IMG/VR virus record: IMGVR_UViG_3300037069_002783
Span: 1-49,735 of that record
Direction: 5' to 3' (one strand)
DNA: 49,735 nt
Source of the DNA: a virus
The position numbers and the translations under genes were made by a program. The notes below the pieces were generated by a model. The model saw only the letters and a program-made list of their open reading frames with translations, was not told the DNA's origin and did not search any database. Numbering within the stretch: the first letter of the stretch is position 1; every line of letters starts with the position of its first letter. Positions 30,560 to 37,399 of the stretch are shown here, in pieces.

Positions 30560-30737
30560 GAGACCTCCTTGGTGCCCGCGCACGATTCTGGTGATCACCC
30601 TGCACTACGAACGTGTGCTCACAACAGCGAATGCGCGCCATTGGGCCGTCCGAGTGACGAGCGACGAAACATTTCCCATCGCAGGTGTCTGTCGTTAACT
30701 TCGGTCACCGGCAGTGCACGCACGAACGGGAGACGTG

Positions 30738-31130
30738 ATGACCGGCTTCAGAGAGTTCCTGGACCTAGAGGAGAACCTCACCAGAACCGCCCTCGTCCTG
30801 CGGGAGAACGCCCTGCGCGCCGCGAATGACGTGGACGACGACCGGCTCTGCTGCTGGCAGACCGAAAAGGTGGGCGGCCAACTGCAAGTCGTCGAGGTGC
30901 GCACGAACAACACCGGCGCGACCGAGATGGCGATCGTCACAGTGCCCACCGACGGTAGCTTCGCCGAGCACATCGCCGCAACGCACCCGCGCGCGATGCT
31001 CGCGCTCGCGCAACTGCTGGAGCACCAAGCCCAGCGCTTGATGGGCACACCGGCCATCGGCCTGGGCTCTCTACTGGACAGGGACCTCAAAGCCTTCGTC
31101 GACGCCTTCGACGTCGATCTTCATGACTAG
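30738..31130 (+). CDS. DUF6221-like small protein
   Basis: A 130-residue protein, ATG 30738, with GGGAG upstream. Pattern: an N-terminal helix FREFLDLEENLTRTALVL, a CCWQ segment, a beta region, and SFAEHIAATHPRAMLALAQL. This resembles the streptomycete DUF6221 proteins, where a similar AEHIA...P.R.LA..EA motif occurs; function unknown. It leads a plus-strand operon to 33255 in which most genes overlap by 4 bases. Confidence 0.6.
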   Translation: MTGFREFLDLEENLTRTALVLRENALRAANDVDDDRLCCWQTEKVGGQLQVVEVRTNNTGATEMAIVTVPTDGSFAEHIAATHPRAMLALAQLLEHQAQRLMGTPAIGLGSLLDRDLKAFVDAFDVDLHD

Positions 31131-31443
31131 GCCGGACACGTGCCCGCACTGCGGCGTGAGCCTGCTGGGCGAACCGATCGACCCGGCGAAGATCTGGACA
31201 CCCGAAGAATGGGCGCTGCCCTGGGCACAGCGCCCCGCGAACAAGTTCTACGCACCAGGCTCGACGCACTTCCGGCGCGACCTGGCATATGAGGACCATG
31301 ACGTGTACGACGGAGTCCTCTACTACATGTGTCCGGACTGCGACGGCGCGTGGCACTTTTGGACTAAAGCCGATGGAGCGCGTTACCGGGCCGCACAGGA
31401 GGCCGTTGACCACCACAACCGGCACCGAAGGACAACTCAGTGA
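31123..31443 (+). CDS. Zinc-ribbon protein
   Basis: A 106-residue protein, ATG 31123, overlapping the preceding gene by 8 bases. N-terminal CPHCG and later CPDCDGAWHFW form a clear zinc ribbon split by about 60 residues. The insert is rich in Trp and Pro (IWTPEEWALPWAQRPANKFY). Such split zinc ribbons often occur in small phage regulators or host-enzyme binders. Not recognised further. Confidence 0.65.
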   Translation: MTRPDTCPHCGVSLLGEPIDPAKIWTPEEWALPWAQRPANKFYAPGSTHFRRDLAYEDHDVYDGVLYYMCPDCDGAWHFWTKADGARYRAAQEAVDHHNRHRRTTQ

Positions 31444-31859
31444 ACGAACCTCGTAACCGCATCCTTCGCATACGCGACAACGACGAGCTGCTGCGCGCCA
31501 TGAGCCCCGCACAGCGACGCGAATTTCACCACCAGATACGCCGACTCGACGAGATGGCCGAGCACTGGGCATGGATCGACGAACTCGAAGGCGACCTTGA
31601 GCTTGCTCTGGCCGCCGCAGCCGAAGGCGTCTTCAACTGGCCGCAGCGCGAGCCGCACAGCCTCACCTACGACATCGCCACCGACCTGGGGACCCTGCGC
31701 TGCGCCGCCCAGGAAGCACCCCCAGGCGAGGGCCTGCACGTGGTCACCTTCGCAGACCTCGAAGTCGCCCAGAACCGCCTGATGCAGGAGCTTGCGGACT
31801 ACTACGACACCCACGACGCCGTCACCGGCCGACGTTTCGAGAAGGAGACGCACGCATGA
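31440..31859 (+). CDS. Acidic helical unknown protein
   Basis: A 139-residue protein. GTG 31440 overlaps the upstream stop. It is helical and acidic (MSPAQRREFHHQIRRLDEMA, IDELEGDLELALAAAAEGVF, FADLEVAQNRLMQELADYYD). No family recognised. The following gene overlaps it by four bases. Confidence 0.6.
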   Translation: MNEPRNRILRIRDNDELLRAMSPAQRREFHHQIRRLDEMAEHWAWIDELEGDLELALAAAAEGVFNWPQREPHSLTYDIATDLGTLRCAAQEAPPGEGLHVVTFADLEVAQNRLMQELADYYDTHDAVTGRRFEKETHA

Positions 31860-32044
31860 GCCAGGGTGACATCCCCACCCCGCAACAGATCGCAGAGATC
31901 GAAGACTACGACAAACGCGTCACCGAGAACCTCTCCCTGCCGCAACGCCACCGGCGCACGCTGCTGGGCTGGGTCAACGCGCTGCTTGAGGAGAACCGGA
32001 GACTATCCGAGCGCAACCACCAGCTGCCCAACGGAGGCCAGTGA
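31856..32044 (+). CDS. Small helical unknown protein
   Basis: A 62-residue protein, ATG 31856, overlapping its neighbours by 4 bases on both sides. One helix with QIAEIEDYDKRVTENLSLPQ and a C-terminal LGWVNALLEENRRLSERNHQ stretch with coiled-coil character. Unknown role. Confidence 0.58.
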   Translation: MSQGDIPTPQQIAEIEDYDKRVTENLSLPQRHRRTLLGWVNALLEENRRLSERNHQLPNGGQ

Positions 32045-32787
32045 TGCCACCGATGGGACCCCAGGAGCTTGCTGACTTACGCTACGCCGTGGACGACCCG
32101 GCGGCGGAAAACCAGATGTGGCCCAGCAGCGTCGTACGCGCCCTGATCAAGGAGATCGACCGCGTCACCGCGCTGTTCGACGGCCAGGACGACGACCTGG
32201 ACCGCTTCATCCGCCACCAGGTCGCCGGTGACCGGCGCTTCGCGGTGGAATACCTGCACTCCGGCGCCTGCGCCAAGCTGCGCGCCGTACGCCACCGCCA
32301 CCAGCCCTTGCAGGGGCCGGACGGCCTGTACTGCGCGTGGTGCTCGCACATCGCGGGCCTGCGCGTGGACTACCCCTGCGACACGCTCCTGGACATCGGA
32401 CCGGAGGACGATCTGGAAACCCTCGCCGCCACCCGCGGCCAGGGTGCGCCTCGTGCACGCGCAATTGCAGCGATGTCCACGCCGGAGCGCCTCGTCGACG
32501 GCATCGACCTGAGCCGCACCTACATGGACCGCGATGGCGTCAAGTGGTGCTGCATCGGCTGGTTCCAGCCCTGGGGCCAGGAGCGGTGGTTCCCGATGAT
32601 GAGCACCATGACCGGCCGCCACCCCGACTACGTCCTGGACACCCTGCTGCACGTACGCGGTCCCCTGACGGTGGTCAGCGAGCCGGTGCAGACGATCGTG
32701 ACCGGCGCATGGCAGCCACCCGCCGCCGAGATCCTCGTCTTCTCCTCGATCAGCGCCGGAATCGAGGAGACGACGGAGCAGCGGTGA
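32041..32787 (+). CDS. Unknown protein with internal Cys pair
   Basis: A 248-residue protein; GTG 32041 overlaps the preceding gene, while ATG 32044 is a nearby alternative start. The N-terminal half has FIRHQVAGDRRFAVEYLHSG, then YCAWCSH (a CxxC pair) and YPCDTL, resembling actinobacterial small proteins with a helix and a zinc site. The C-terminal half has WCCIGWFQPWGQERWFPMMS, rich in Trp. No family was assigned. Confidence 0.6.
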   Translation: MMPPMGPQELADLRYAVDDPAAENQMWPSSVVRALIKEIDRVTALFDGQDDDLDRFIRHQVAGDRRFAVEYLHSGACAKLRAVRHRHQPLQGPDGLYCAWCSHIAGLRVDYPCDTLLDIGPEDDLETLAATRGQGAPRARAIAAMSTPERLVDGIDLSRTYMDRDGVKWCCIGWFQPWGQERWFPMMSTMTGRHPDYVLDTLLHVRGPLTVVSEPVQTIVTGAWQPPAAEILVFSSISAGIEETTEQR

Positions 32788-33005
32788 TGTACGCCGAACG
32801 CAAGATGACCGACGCGCGCGCACGCGGGGACACCCGCGCCGAACAGTACTGGCGGCACGTGGCGCAGGTCATCGACTCCTGCCCGCCGCTGACCGCGCGC
32901 CGCAAGGCCGACCTGTACCTCATCCTGGGAAGCGCAGACAAGCGCCCGGTGGTGCGGGAAGCTGGAGACGCACAGCCCTTGCCACGACGAAGGAGAGCAC
33001 CATGA
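32787..33005 (+). CDS. Small helical protein before FxSxx peptides
   Basis: A 72-residue protein. ATG 32787 (GTG 32784 is an alternative) overlaps the upstream stop. YAERKMTDARARGDTRAEQY is followed by WRHVAQVIDSCPPLTARRKA and a LYLIL segment. The pattern 'YW..V......PPLT......L' is common in streptomycete small proteins of unknown role. The C-terminus is basic (LPRRRRAP) and its stop overlaps the first FxSxx peptide gene. Confidence 0.6.
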   Translation: MYAERKMTDARARGDTRAEQYWRHVAQVIDSCPPLTARRKADLYLILGSADKRPVVREAGDAQPLPRRRRAP

Positions 33006-33112
33006 ACGAGACGATCACCAGTACCGTGCGCAACATCCGCAGGGTCCCGCTGGGCGAACTCGCAGGAGGCGGTGCGCCTCCGGCCGATGGCGCGTTCAAC
33101 TCATCGATCTAG
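33002..33112 (+). CDS. FxSxx-COOH-type RiPP precursor peptide 1
   Basis: A 36-residue peptide; ATG 33002 with AAGGAG 7 bases before it and a 4-base overlap with the upstream gene. The leader-like part STVRNIRRVPLGELAGG is followed by a C-terminal AFNSSI, so that Phe32 and Ser34 form the FxS followed by two last residues. FxSxx-COOH peptides of actinobacteria are substrates of a radical SAM/SPASM enzyme (FxsB) that makes a cyclophane between the aromatic residue and the residue two on. The C-terminal motif and the 'VPL.EL' leader match. No FxsB-like gene is in the window; a host enzyme could act. Family assignment is by motif. Confidence 0.78.
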   Translation: MNETITSTVRNIRRVPLGELAGGGAPPADGAFNSSI

Positions 33113-33120
33113 GAGCCCAC

Positions 33121-33255
33121 ATGGACACCGCACAGCCCCCCACCGAGTCCGCATCCGGGGAATCCAGCGTCCTGGCCACCAGAGTCCGCGACATGCGCCG
33201 CGTCTCGCTACGGGTCGCCCCATCCAGTACCGGCGACTTCCAAAGCTCGATTTAG
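33121..33255 (+). CDS. FxSxx-COOH-type RiPP precursor peptide 2
   Basis: A 44-residue peptide eight bases after the first; ATG 33121 with GGAG just after the preceding stop. It is paralogous to peptide 1: TRVRDMRRVSLRVAP corresponds to STVRNIRRVPLGELA, and the end is GDFQSSI, placing Phe40-Ser42 as FxS with two final residues. The two copies differ in leader and core, so duplication is old or under diversifying use. This is the last gene of the operon and is followed by a repeat pair and a hairpin terminator. Confidence 0.78.
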   Translation: MDTAQPPTESASGESSVLATRVRDMRRVSLRVAPSSTGDFQSSI

Positions 33256-33280
33256 AGGCTGCTGGCGAGAACACCGCGCC

Positions 33281-33354
33281 GGACAGGTGACCGGAAGGTA
33301 AATTCTGCCTCTAGCCGCCCGTAAGAGCGCAGGCCGGACGGTAGACCGGAAAAT
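33281..33354 (+). repeat. Direct repeat pair downstream of FxSxx genes
   Basis: Two related segments: 33281-33303 (GGACAGGTGACCGGAAGG then TAAAT) and 33336-33354 (GGACGGTAGACCGGAAAATA), 55 bases apart, each preceded by GCC. Shared core: GGAC.GGT..ACCGGAA..TA. An imperfect TGGCG/CGCCA hairpin lies just after. Possible protein-binding sites; no gene is coded in 33256-33448. Confidence 0.5.
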
Positions 33355-33448
33355 ACCCGCCAGTTGGCGGTATACGCCACCGCGCGCCAGCGTTAGCATC
33401 GCAAGCGTGTTCGGGCACACCTTGGTAAGTCCCTTATGGCAGCAGGAA

Positions 33449-33475
33449 GCCGGGGCGTTTTCAACGCGCCCCGGC
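33449..33475. terminator. Bidirectional hairpin terminator
   Basis: Perfect 9-bp stem GCCGGGGCG / CGCCCCGGC with loop TTTTCAACG between the convergent ends of the FxSxx operon and the minus-strand gene that stops at 33491. It suits termination in both directions. Confidence 0.72.
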
Positions 33476-33490
33476 CTCGTCGTACTGCTA

Positions 33491-33958
33491 TTACGCTGCC
33501 GCGTCGTAGCCCAACTGGCGCAAGCCTTTGGGCCGTCTGAAGCCAACGCTCTGCGCTACGGGGATCACCGAACTCTCCACCACGAGTTCAGCCCGGTTGA
33601 ATCCCACGGCACGCAGCGCCTTCTCGACGCACAGCAGCCCGATCGCGCCCGCCTGGTAGAGGCTGGTGGCCTTCACGTCAATGGAGATCACCAGCCTCCC
33701 GGTGCGCGGCGGCACCGGAAAGGTCTCCTCGACCGTAGGCGCCATCAAGGCGAGCCGCTGCGCCTCGTCCATGGGCTCGGCGTCCTGCGGGTCGACCACG
33801 GCCAGAGGGACCGCGTAGCGCGGTTCCGGCTCGACGCGCTCGACCTTGAAGATGCCGGTTCGCGGGTCCCTGGCGAGTGCCGCCTCGATTTTCGCGACGT
33901 CGGAGAGTTTGCTCGGGCCTTTGGAATCTACGACCGTGACGGTCGCAAACGTGCTCAC
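33491..33958 (-). CDS. Unknown protein with Asp/Val-rich core
   Basis: A 155-residue protein. GTG 33958 overlaps the stop of the upstream gene (GTGA); the frame upstream is its shadow. Visible: TVTVVDSKGPSKLSDVAKIE, GIFKVERVEPEPRYAVPLAV and GRLVISIDVKATSLYQAGAI, with a C-terminal RAVGFNRAELVVESS. Mixed alpha/beta; no family was recognised. A small two-gene minus-strand operon flanked by the terminator above and the non-coding region. Confidence 0.6.
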   Translation of the reverse strand: MSTFATVTVVDSKGPSKLSDVAKIEAALARDPRTGIFKVERVEPEPRYAVPLAVVDPQDAEPMDEAQRLALMAPTVEETFPVPPRTGRLVISIDVKATSLYQAGAIGLLCVEKALRAVGFNRAELVVESSVIPVAQSVGFRRPKGLRQLGYDAAA

Positions 33959-34254
33959 TCTGGCACCTCCCATAGCTGGAAACGGACTGATGAAAGTCCC
34001 AGCCAGGGGGAGTGCCCGAACGCTGCCTCCAGACTGGGTGCGAGCGCATGGATTCCCGAGGGGGCCGTGTGCTCGTGCAGCACGTACGTGGCGTCGACGT
34101 CGCATACGTGCGGATCCTCCAGGAACTGATATTCCTCAGCTCCAGGCGTATTTCGAAGGACCTGCCGCAGTACTGCGATCTCATGCGGACTCACGGCCAA
34201 ACCACCCCCGCCGCGCAGGCTGATCCGCGCGGCAAGCAATCTCTTCTCGTTCAT
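33955..34254 (-). CDS. Unknown protein, first gene left of the non-coding region
   Basis: A 99-residue protein; ATG 34254 is chosen, although the ribosome site (GGAAATCGGG) is weak. A GTG at 34296 would add 14 residues. Visible: LLAARISLRGGGGLAVSPHE, then VLRQVLRNTPGAEEYQFLED and a C-terminal LSSVRFQLWEVPE strand. No family recognised. Confidence 0.55.
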   Translation of the reverse strand: MNEKRLLAARISLRGGGGLAVSPHEIAVLRQVLRNTPGAEEYQFLEDPHVCDVDATYVLHEHTAPSGIHALAPSLEAAFGHSPWLGLSSVRFQLWEVPE

Positions 34255-34882
34255 ATCGCCCGATTTCCGAGCTTGCGCCCCTCCACGCCGTGACACACGG
34301 CGTCTTCTGCCTCCCAGCCCCGACGCTTGCGCTCCGCAGGCTTCCGTGGACGCACACTAGCGCTCTCGTGCACGCGGCGCTTGCAAATGCGCAAACTCGC
34401 CACAGCACCTTTATCCGAGCCGACGCCGATGTCCGGCGCCGTCCCGGCTCGATAGGGCATCCGCACACACCCCCTTCACCGATCATGTTCCGTTGTGTCG
34501 CACCAGGACGCGTAAATCAGCACCGCGCCCCGGCCACCACGCCAGATTACCCTCCGCAGGCACTTTGTCGAGGGGTTGGAGGACTGTGCCGGACACGCAA
34601 TCTGTTGTTTGCATCCTGTGACATGCACTGACGCCCCGCAAATCGTACATACCAGCGAAAAATAGGCCTCGAAATAGCTACGGGGGTCCCTATATCGCCT
34701 TGTCGACAATGACGAACCGCTACGGCTCATGACGCACGGCTATTCCAGCCGGTCAGCGCCGTACGTACCTACTGAACGGCCCCATCCGTACTGATTTTTG
34801 GTGCACCCCCCTCCAACTTGCGGGAGTTGCCAGGCCCCCTTGTCAAGGCCTTGATCATTAAAGGTGGGAGGGGGTCAATATC

Positions 34883-35068
34883 TTGACACATAACAACGCG
34901 CGTACATGCTGCTACGTGTACACCGAGCCGTATATACACAGCACCGACGAGCTGACCAGGGCCGTAGGCTGGTATGTCCCTTTTGGTATCATGAAAACAC
35001 ACGTTTTCATGTATGCTGACCAGGGGAAACGTCATTTTGAGCGTTGTCAATGGGCTCTCAGGATGTGA
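34883..35068 (+). CDS. Doubtful 61-residue ORF in the non-coding region
   Basis: A TTG-started ORF with GGGAGGGGG about 9 bases upstream. The product is rich in Tyr, His and Cys (TCCYVYTEPYIHSTDELT, then KRHFERCQWALRM). Its codons show no GC bias at third positions, unlike all confirmed genes nearby, and it contains the 9-bp hairpin at 34990-35011. It could be a recently acquired gene, but a chance ORF is more likely. Confidence 0.2.
   Translation: MTHNNARTCCYVYTEPYIHSTDELTRAVGWYVPFGIMKTHVFMYADQGKRHFERCQWALRM
34990..35011. repeat. 9-bp inverted repeat
   Basis: CATGAAAAC, loop ACAC, GTTTTCATG: perfect dyad in the non-coding region. AT-rich dyads like this are typical operator or origin elements. 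Confidence 0.5.
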
Positions 35069-35108
35069 GACACGAAAAAGAGGCCTCTGCGACAGCTGTT
35101 GATAGCAA

Positions 35109-35420
35109 CCCATGTACTAGTTACGCCCATGTACGCAGGTGGACACAGACCATGAAGTAAATCAACCACTTGAGAGGCCTGGCGTACCAAGGGGGTAGGT
35201 GGCCGGGTAGTTGTTATCGCTGGTCCACGTGTCCACCCATGTATGTCTCTCTATGCCTCTGTACCTATAGGAAGCTGTGGACACACTTGTACGGGGCGCG
35301 CGATTATTTTTCCCCTTACAGGTCCTAGGGTGATGTAAGGCTGTGTATGTACGGGGTAGCGTGTAGTGGTGTGTCAGGGCGGGGGATTACCGGATTGGCG
35401 CGCGGTATTATCGGATTACC
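35109..35420 (+). repeat. Cluster of iteron-like repeats and DnaA-box-like sites
   Basis: CCCATGTA at 35109-35116, 35126-35133 and 35236-35243; GTGTCCAC cores at 35229-35237 and, on the minus strand, at 35139-35147 and 35276-35284 (the last, GTGTCCACA, differs at one position from the streptomycete DnaA box TTGTCCACA); TGTACGGGG at 35288-35296 and 35348-35356; GGATTACC at 35384-35391 and 35413-35420. All fall within about 310 bases. This density supports a replication origin. Confidence 0.5.
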
Positions 35421-35526
35421 TGCGAGACATGCTGTTGCCACCGTCTGTCTCTATGTGTTGTCAGTGGACTAGGCAACATATTGACTAGCGCGCGAATTTT
35501 CGCCCTTAGCGCGCCGCGCGGCTTAC

Positions 35527-35715
35527 CTGGCAGGGGAGCGCTTAGCCTGGCTTGCCTCGACACGGGCATACGAGCCGCTGTAAACGCTTTTGATCATGTT
35601 CCCGGTATCTCTGGACCAAAAATACATTTGATGTTGCTAGCGAGGCTGTGAGCGGCTCTCGCGCGCGCACGCGTACGCGCGTGCGCAGCGGGGGAGGGTG
35701 CTGGCAGGGGAGCGC
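35527..35715 (+). repeat. 15-bp direct repeat
   Basis: CTGGCAGGGGAGCGC at 35527-35541 and again, identical, at 35701-35715, flanking the alternating purine/pyrimidine tract. Possible recombination or protein-binding site. Confidence 0.55.
35660..35687. other. 28-base alternating purine/pyrimidine tract (Z-DNA-prone)
   Basis: From 35660 to 35687 every step alternates pyrimidine and purine, mostly CG and CA/TG steps, and the central part is nearly self-complementary around GCGTACGC. Such tracts adopt Z-DNA or cruciform structure under negative supercoiling. No gene covers it. Confidence 0.6.
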
Positions 35716-35808
35716 ACTTTCGCGAGCCCGCCGCGCGCCCCCACAAATACAAATTTCGCACGTAAATTAGGACACGTGTCATGGGGTTGTCACAGAACTT
35801 GACGTCGC

Positions 35809-35872
35809 AATGCTCTGCGACGCCTCCATTTTACCGACGCTTGTCGGTAAATAGTTCGCAGGTCAGAGCATT
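35809..35872. repeat. Nested inverted repeats
   Basis: Outer arms AATGCTCTG (35809-35817) and CAGAGCATT (35864-35872) enclose a second perfect dyad TTTACCGA (35830-35837) / TCGGTAAA (35844-35851). The outer 3' arm runs into TTTTT, so a plus-strand transcript could end here; it could also be an operator upstream of the gene at 36025. Confidence 0.5.
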
Positions 35873-36024
35873 TTTAGGCATGATCCAAAAATTGCCTCTT
35901 GCGCTCCACTGGGCACGCGTGCCAATGTTCTCGTTGTCGGGCCGCAAGGGAACGGGCCAGGCGAGACAACCAAATGCACGGCCGCTCGTAAGGGTGTGAG
36001 CTGTGCCATAGCTAAGGAGTGACC

Positions 36025-36864
36025 ATGCCTAGGACAGGCAAGGGCACGCGCAACCGTCAGAAGATGGCGGAACTTGCGACCGTCAAGGCCGTAAACGCGC
36101 GCTACTCCACTCACGAGACAGCCGCTCGTATTGAGCGCGCGGTCTTGCGAGCGACCGGGGAGCGGATTCCCTCACGCGCTGTCTTCAGCGCCATGGGCAT
36201 CCGGCCGGTTGAGGGAATGGCGTCGCGCGGCCAATGGCTGACGCAGCGCGCCATGAGTGAGTCGGTCTCGACCGGAGCGCCTGACGACCGCGAGTTTCCA
36301 CGCGGAACGGCGCACACGGTGGCGTCTGTCGAGCCTGCCAGTAAGGCGGGAACGGCGACGCTACGCAACCGGGCGATTCCGCAGATCACGGTGGCGACAC
36401 TGCGCCGGGAACTACGGAACGCTACGCGCCGCCTCACTGAGGCGGAGCTGTTGATCGCCAAATGGGAGATCGACGATTCGATCATCTTCCTGGCGATTTT
36501 CATCGGGATGCAAGATCGCTACCTCGCGACCGGTGACTATCAGGCATTCATTCGCGAAGTCGATCAACTCGACCTTGCGCGGGAAGCGTCAGGCTACTGG
36601 GCGCAGCACATGCTCTCCGACGTGCGCGCCGGGCAGGCTACGGCTGACCGCGTACGCGCCGCGATTGACGCTCTGCGCCGTAACGACGTGCGCAACGGTC
36701 GCGCGCCGCTGAAAGTGGCGGATTGCAAGCTGTGGGAGTCGCACACTCCCGAGCCGGTCAAGGTCACGCGCGCCGCGCCGGTCGCAGTATTCACCGCGCC
36801 GGTCGAAGATCACGCGCAAGAGATCATGCACGCTAACCCGTACTTCACGCGCGGCGACGCGTAG
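36025..36864 (+). CDS. Unknown protein leading the right arm
   Basis: A 279-residue protein, ATG 36025 with AAGGAG 6 bases before it. Residues 1-25 are basic (MPRTGKGTRNRQKMAELATV), the next 70 contain a helical RIERAVLRATGERIPSRAVF segment, and 120-230 are helical (VATLRRELRNATRRLTEAEL, AKWEIDDSIIFLAIFIGMQD). No enzyme motif is recognised. Being the first gene after the candidate origin with a basic N-terminus, it might be a DNA-binding replication or early protein, but this is only by position. Followed by a strong terminator. Confidence 0.65.
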   Translation: MPRTGKGTRNRQKMAELATVKAVNARYSTHETAARIERAVLRATGERIPSRAVFSAMGIRPVEGMASRGQWLTQRAMSESVSTGAPDDREFPRGTAHTVASVEPASKAGTATLRNRAIPQITVATLRRELRNATRRLTEAELLIAKWEIDDSIIFLAIFIGMQDRYLATGDYQAFIREVDQLDLAREASGYWAQHMLSDVRAGQATADRVRAAIDALRRNDVRNGRAPLKVADCKLWESHTPEPVKVTRAAPVAVFTAPVEDHAQEIMHANPYFTRGDA

Positions 36865-36870
36865 ACAGGA

Positions 36871-36896
36871 GGCGCCCTACGGGGCGCCTTCTCTTT
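36871..36896 (+). terminator. Intrinsic terminator with UNCG-type loop
   Basis: GGCGCCC, loop TACG, GGGCGCC, followed by TTCTCTTTT. The C(UACG)G tetraloop is of the very stable UNCG class. Clear terminator for the gene ending at 36864. Confidence 0.88.
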
Positions 36897-36913
36897 TGCC
36901 CGAGTGCGCTGAT

Positions 36914-36950
36914 GAGGGTCGCTCCCCGCACGGAGCGGCCCTCTTTCGTT
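36914..36950 (+). terminator. Second hairpin terminator
   Basis: GAGGGTCGCTCC pairs with GGAGCGGCCCTC (one G-U pair) over a 6-base loop and is followed by TTTCGTT. It comes 26 bases after the first terminator and before the next gene. Confidence 0.7.
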
Positions 36951-36971
36951 CGCTCGGACAAGGGGTTTGAC

Positions 36972-37127
36972 ATGGGTGTGATCGTCTACAGCACGTCATC
37001 GGACGGCAATGTGACGCCGTTGCACGGTGACAGGTCATGGCGCGACGAGGCCATGGCGCGCGGGATCGCCGCCGGGTTCGCGCCTGAGCAGGTAGACGCG
37101 GTCTTGAAGCGTTACCGCTCTGCGTAA
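36972..37127 (+). CDS. 51-residue unknown protein
   Basis: ATG 36972 with AAGGGG upstream. Visible: VIVYSTSSDGNVTPLHGDRS, then a helical WRDEAMARGIAAGFAPEQVD and a LKRYRSA tail. Not recognised; flanked by hairpins on both sides, so probably monocistronic. Confidence 0.58.
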   Translation: MGVIVYSTSSDGNVTPLHGDRSWRDEAMARGIAAGFAPEQVDAVLKRYRSA

Positions 37128-37145
37128 CACGCATGTGTCTTGGTG

Positions 37146-37170
37146 AGCGCGGAAATCCACAATCCGCGCT
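37146..37170 (+). terminator. Hairpin after 36972 gene
   Basis: Perfect 8-bp stem AGCGCGGA / TCCGCGCT with a 9-base loop and no U-tract, 19 bases after the stop codon. Confidence 0.55.
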
Positions 37171-37224
37171 TGCCGAAATCCGTGAATGTGTTGCGAATAA
37201 ATCGGTGCTCATTGGAGGGCGAAA

Positions 37225-37395
37225 ATGGAAATCGACGACGGCCCGTCCATCACGTTCATGCGGCGCACGTTGGCCGAAGTGATCGGCGCATGGTTGGGAG
37301 ACGTGACCACGGCGCAGATCAAGGCCGCTTACGCGGCGTACACCGGAGCGGCTTTTATGCCGGTTCGCCAGCTCCGCGAAATCCTCGGAGCGTAG
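37225..37395 (+). CDS. 56-residue unknown protein
   Basis: ATG 37225 with TTGGAGGG 5 bases before. EIDDGPSITFMRRTLAEVIG is followed by a short helical AWLGDVTTAQIKAAYAAYTG and PVRQLREILGA. It may form two or three helices. The next gene starts four bases after its stop. No family recognised. Confidence 0.6.
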   Translation: MEIDDGPSITFMRRTLAEVIGAWLGDVTTAQIKAAYAAYTGAAFMPVRQLREILGA

Positions 37396-37399
37396 CCAC

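Larger units (their letters stand above)
34481..35602 (+). repeat. 11-bp direct repeat GATCATGTTCC
   Basis: Identical GATCATGTTCC at 34481-34491 and 35592-35602, framing most of the non-coding region. Both copies are within non-coding sequence. Significance is unknown; an 11-mer twice in 1.1 kb is suggestive only. Confidence 0.4.
34255..36024. other. AT-richer non-coding region, candidate origin/control region
   Basis: About 1.77 kb without convincing genes between two oppositely transcribed groups. It contains palindromes (TCAAGGCCTTGA at 34843-34854; an 9-bp hairpin at 34990-35011), three CCCATGTA repeats, three DnaA-box-like GTGTCCAC sites, two TGTACGGGG and two GGATTACC copies, a 15-bp direct repeat, a 28-base alternating purine/pyrimidine tract and a nested inverted repeat near 35840. 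Open frames here are short, lack good ribosome sites or have no codon bias. Such repeat-rich gaps are typical for phage replication origins and early promoters; both roles are inferred. Confidence 0.55.

Noticed and set aside
34883-34920. Promoter from a perfect TTGACA at 34883
   Set aside because: No -10-like hexamer occurs at 16-19 bases; the match alone in an AT-richer region is not enough.
35781-35999. 72-codon ORF in the non-coding region
   Set aside because: No ribosome site, no codon bias, and it runs through the nested inverted repeats.
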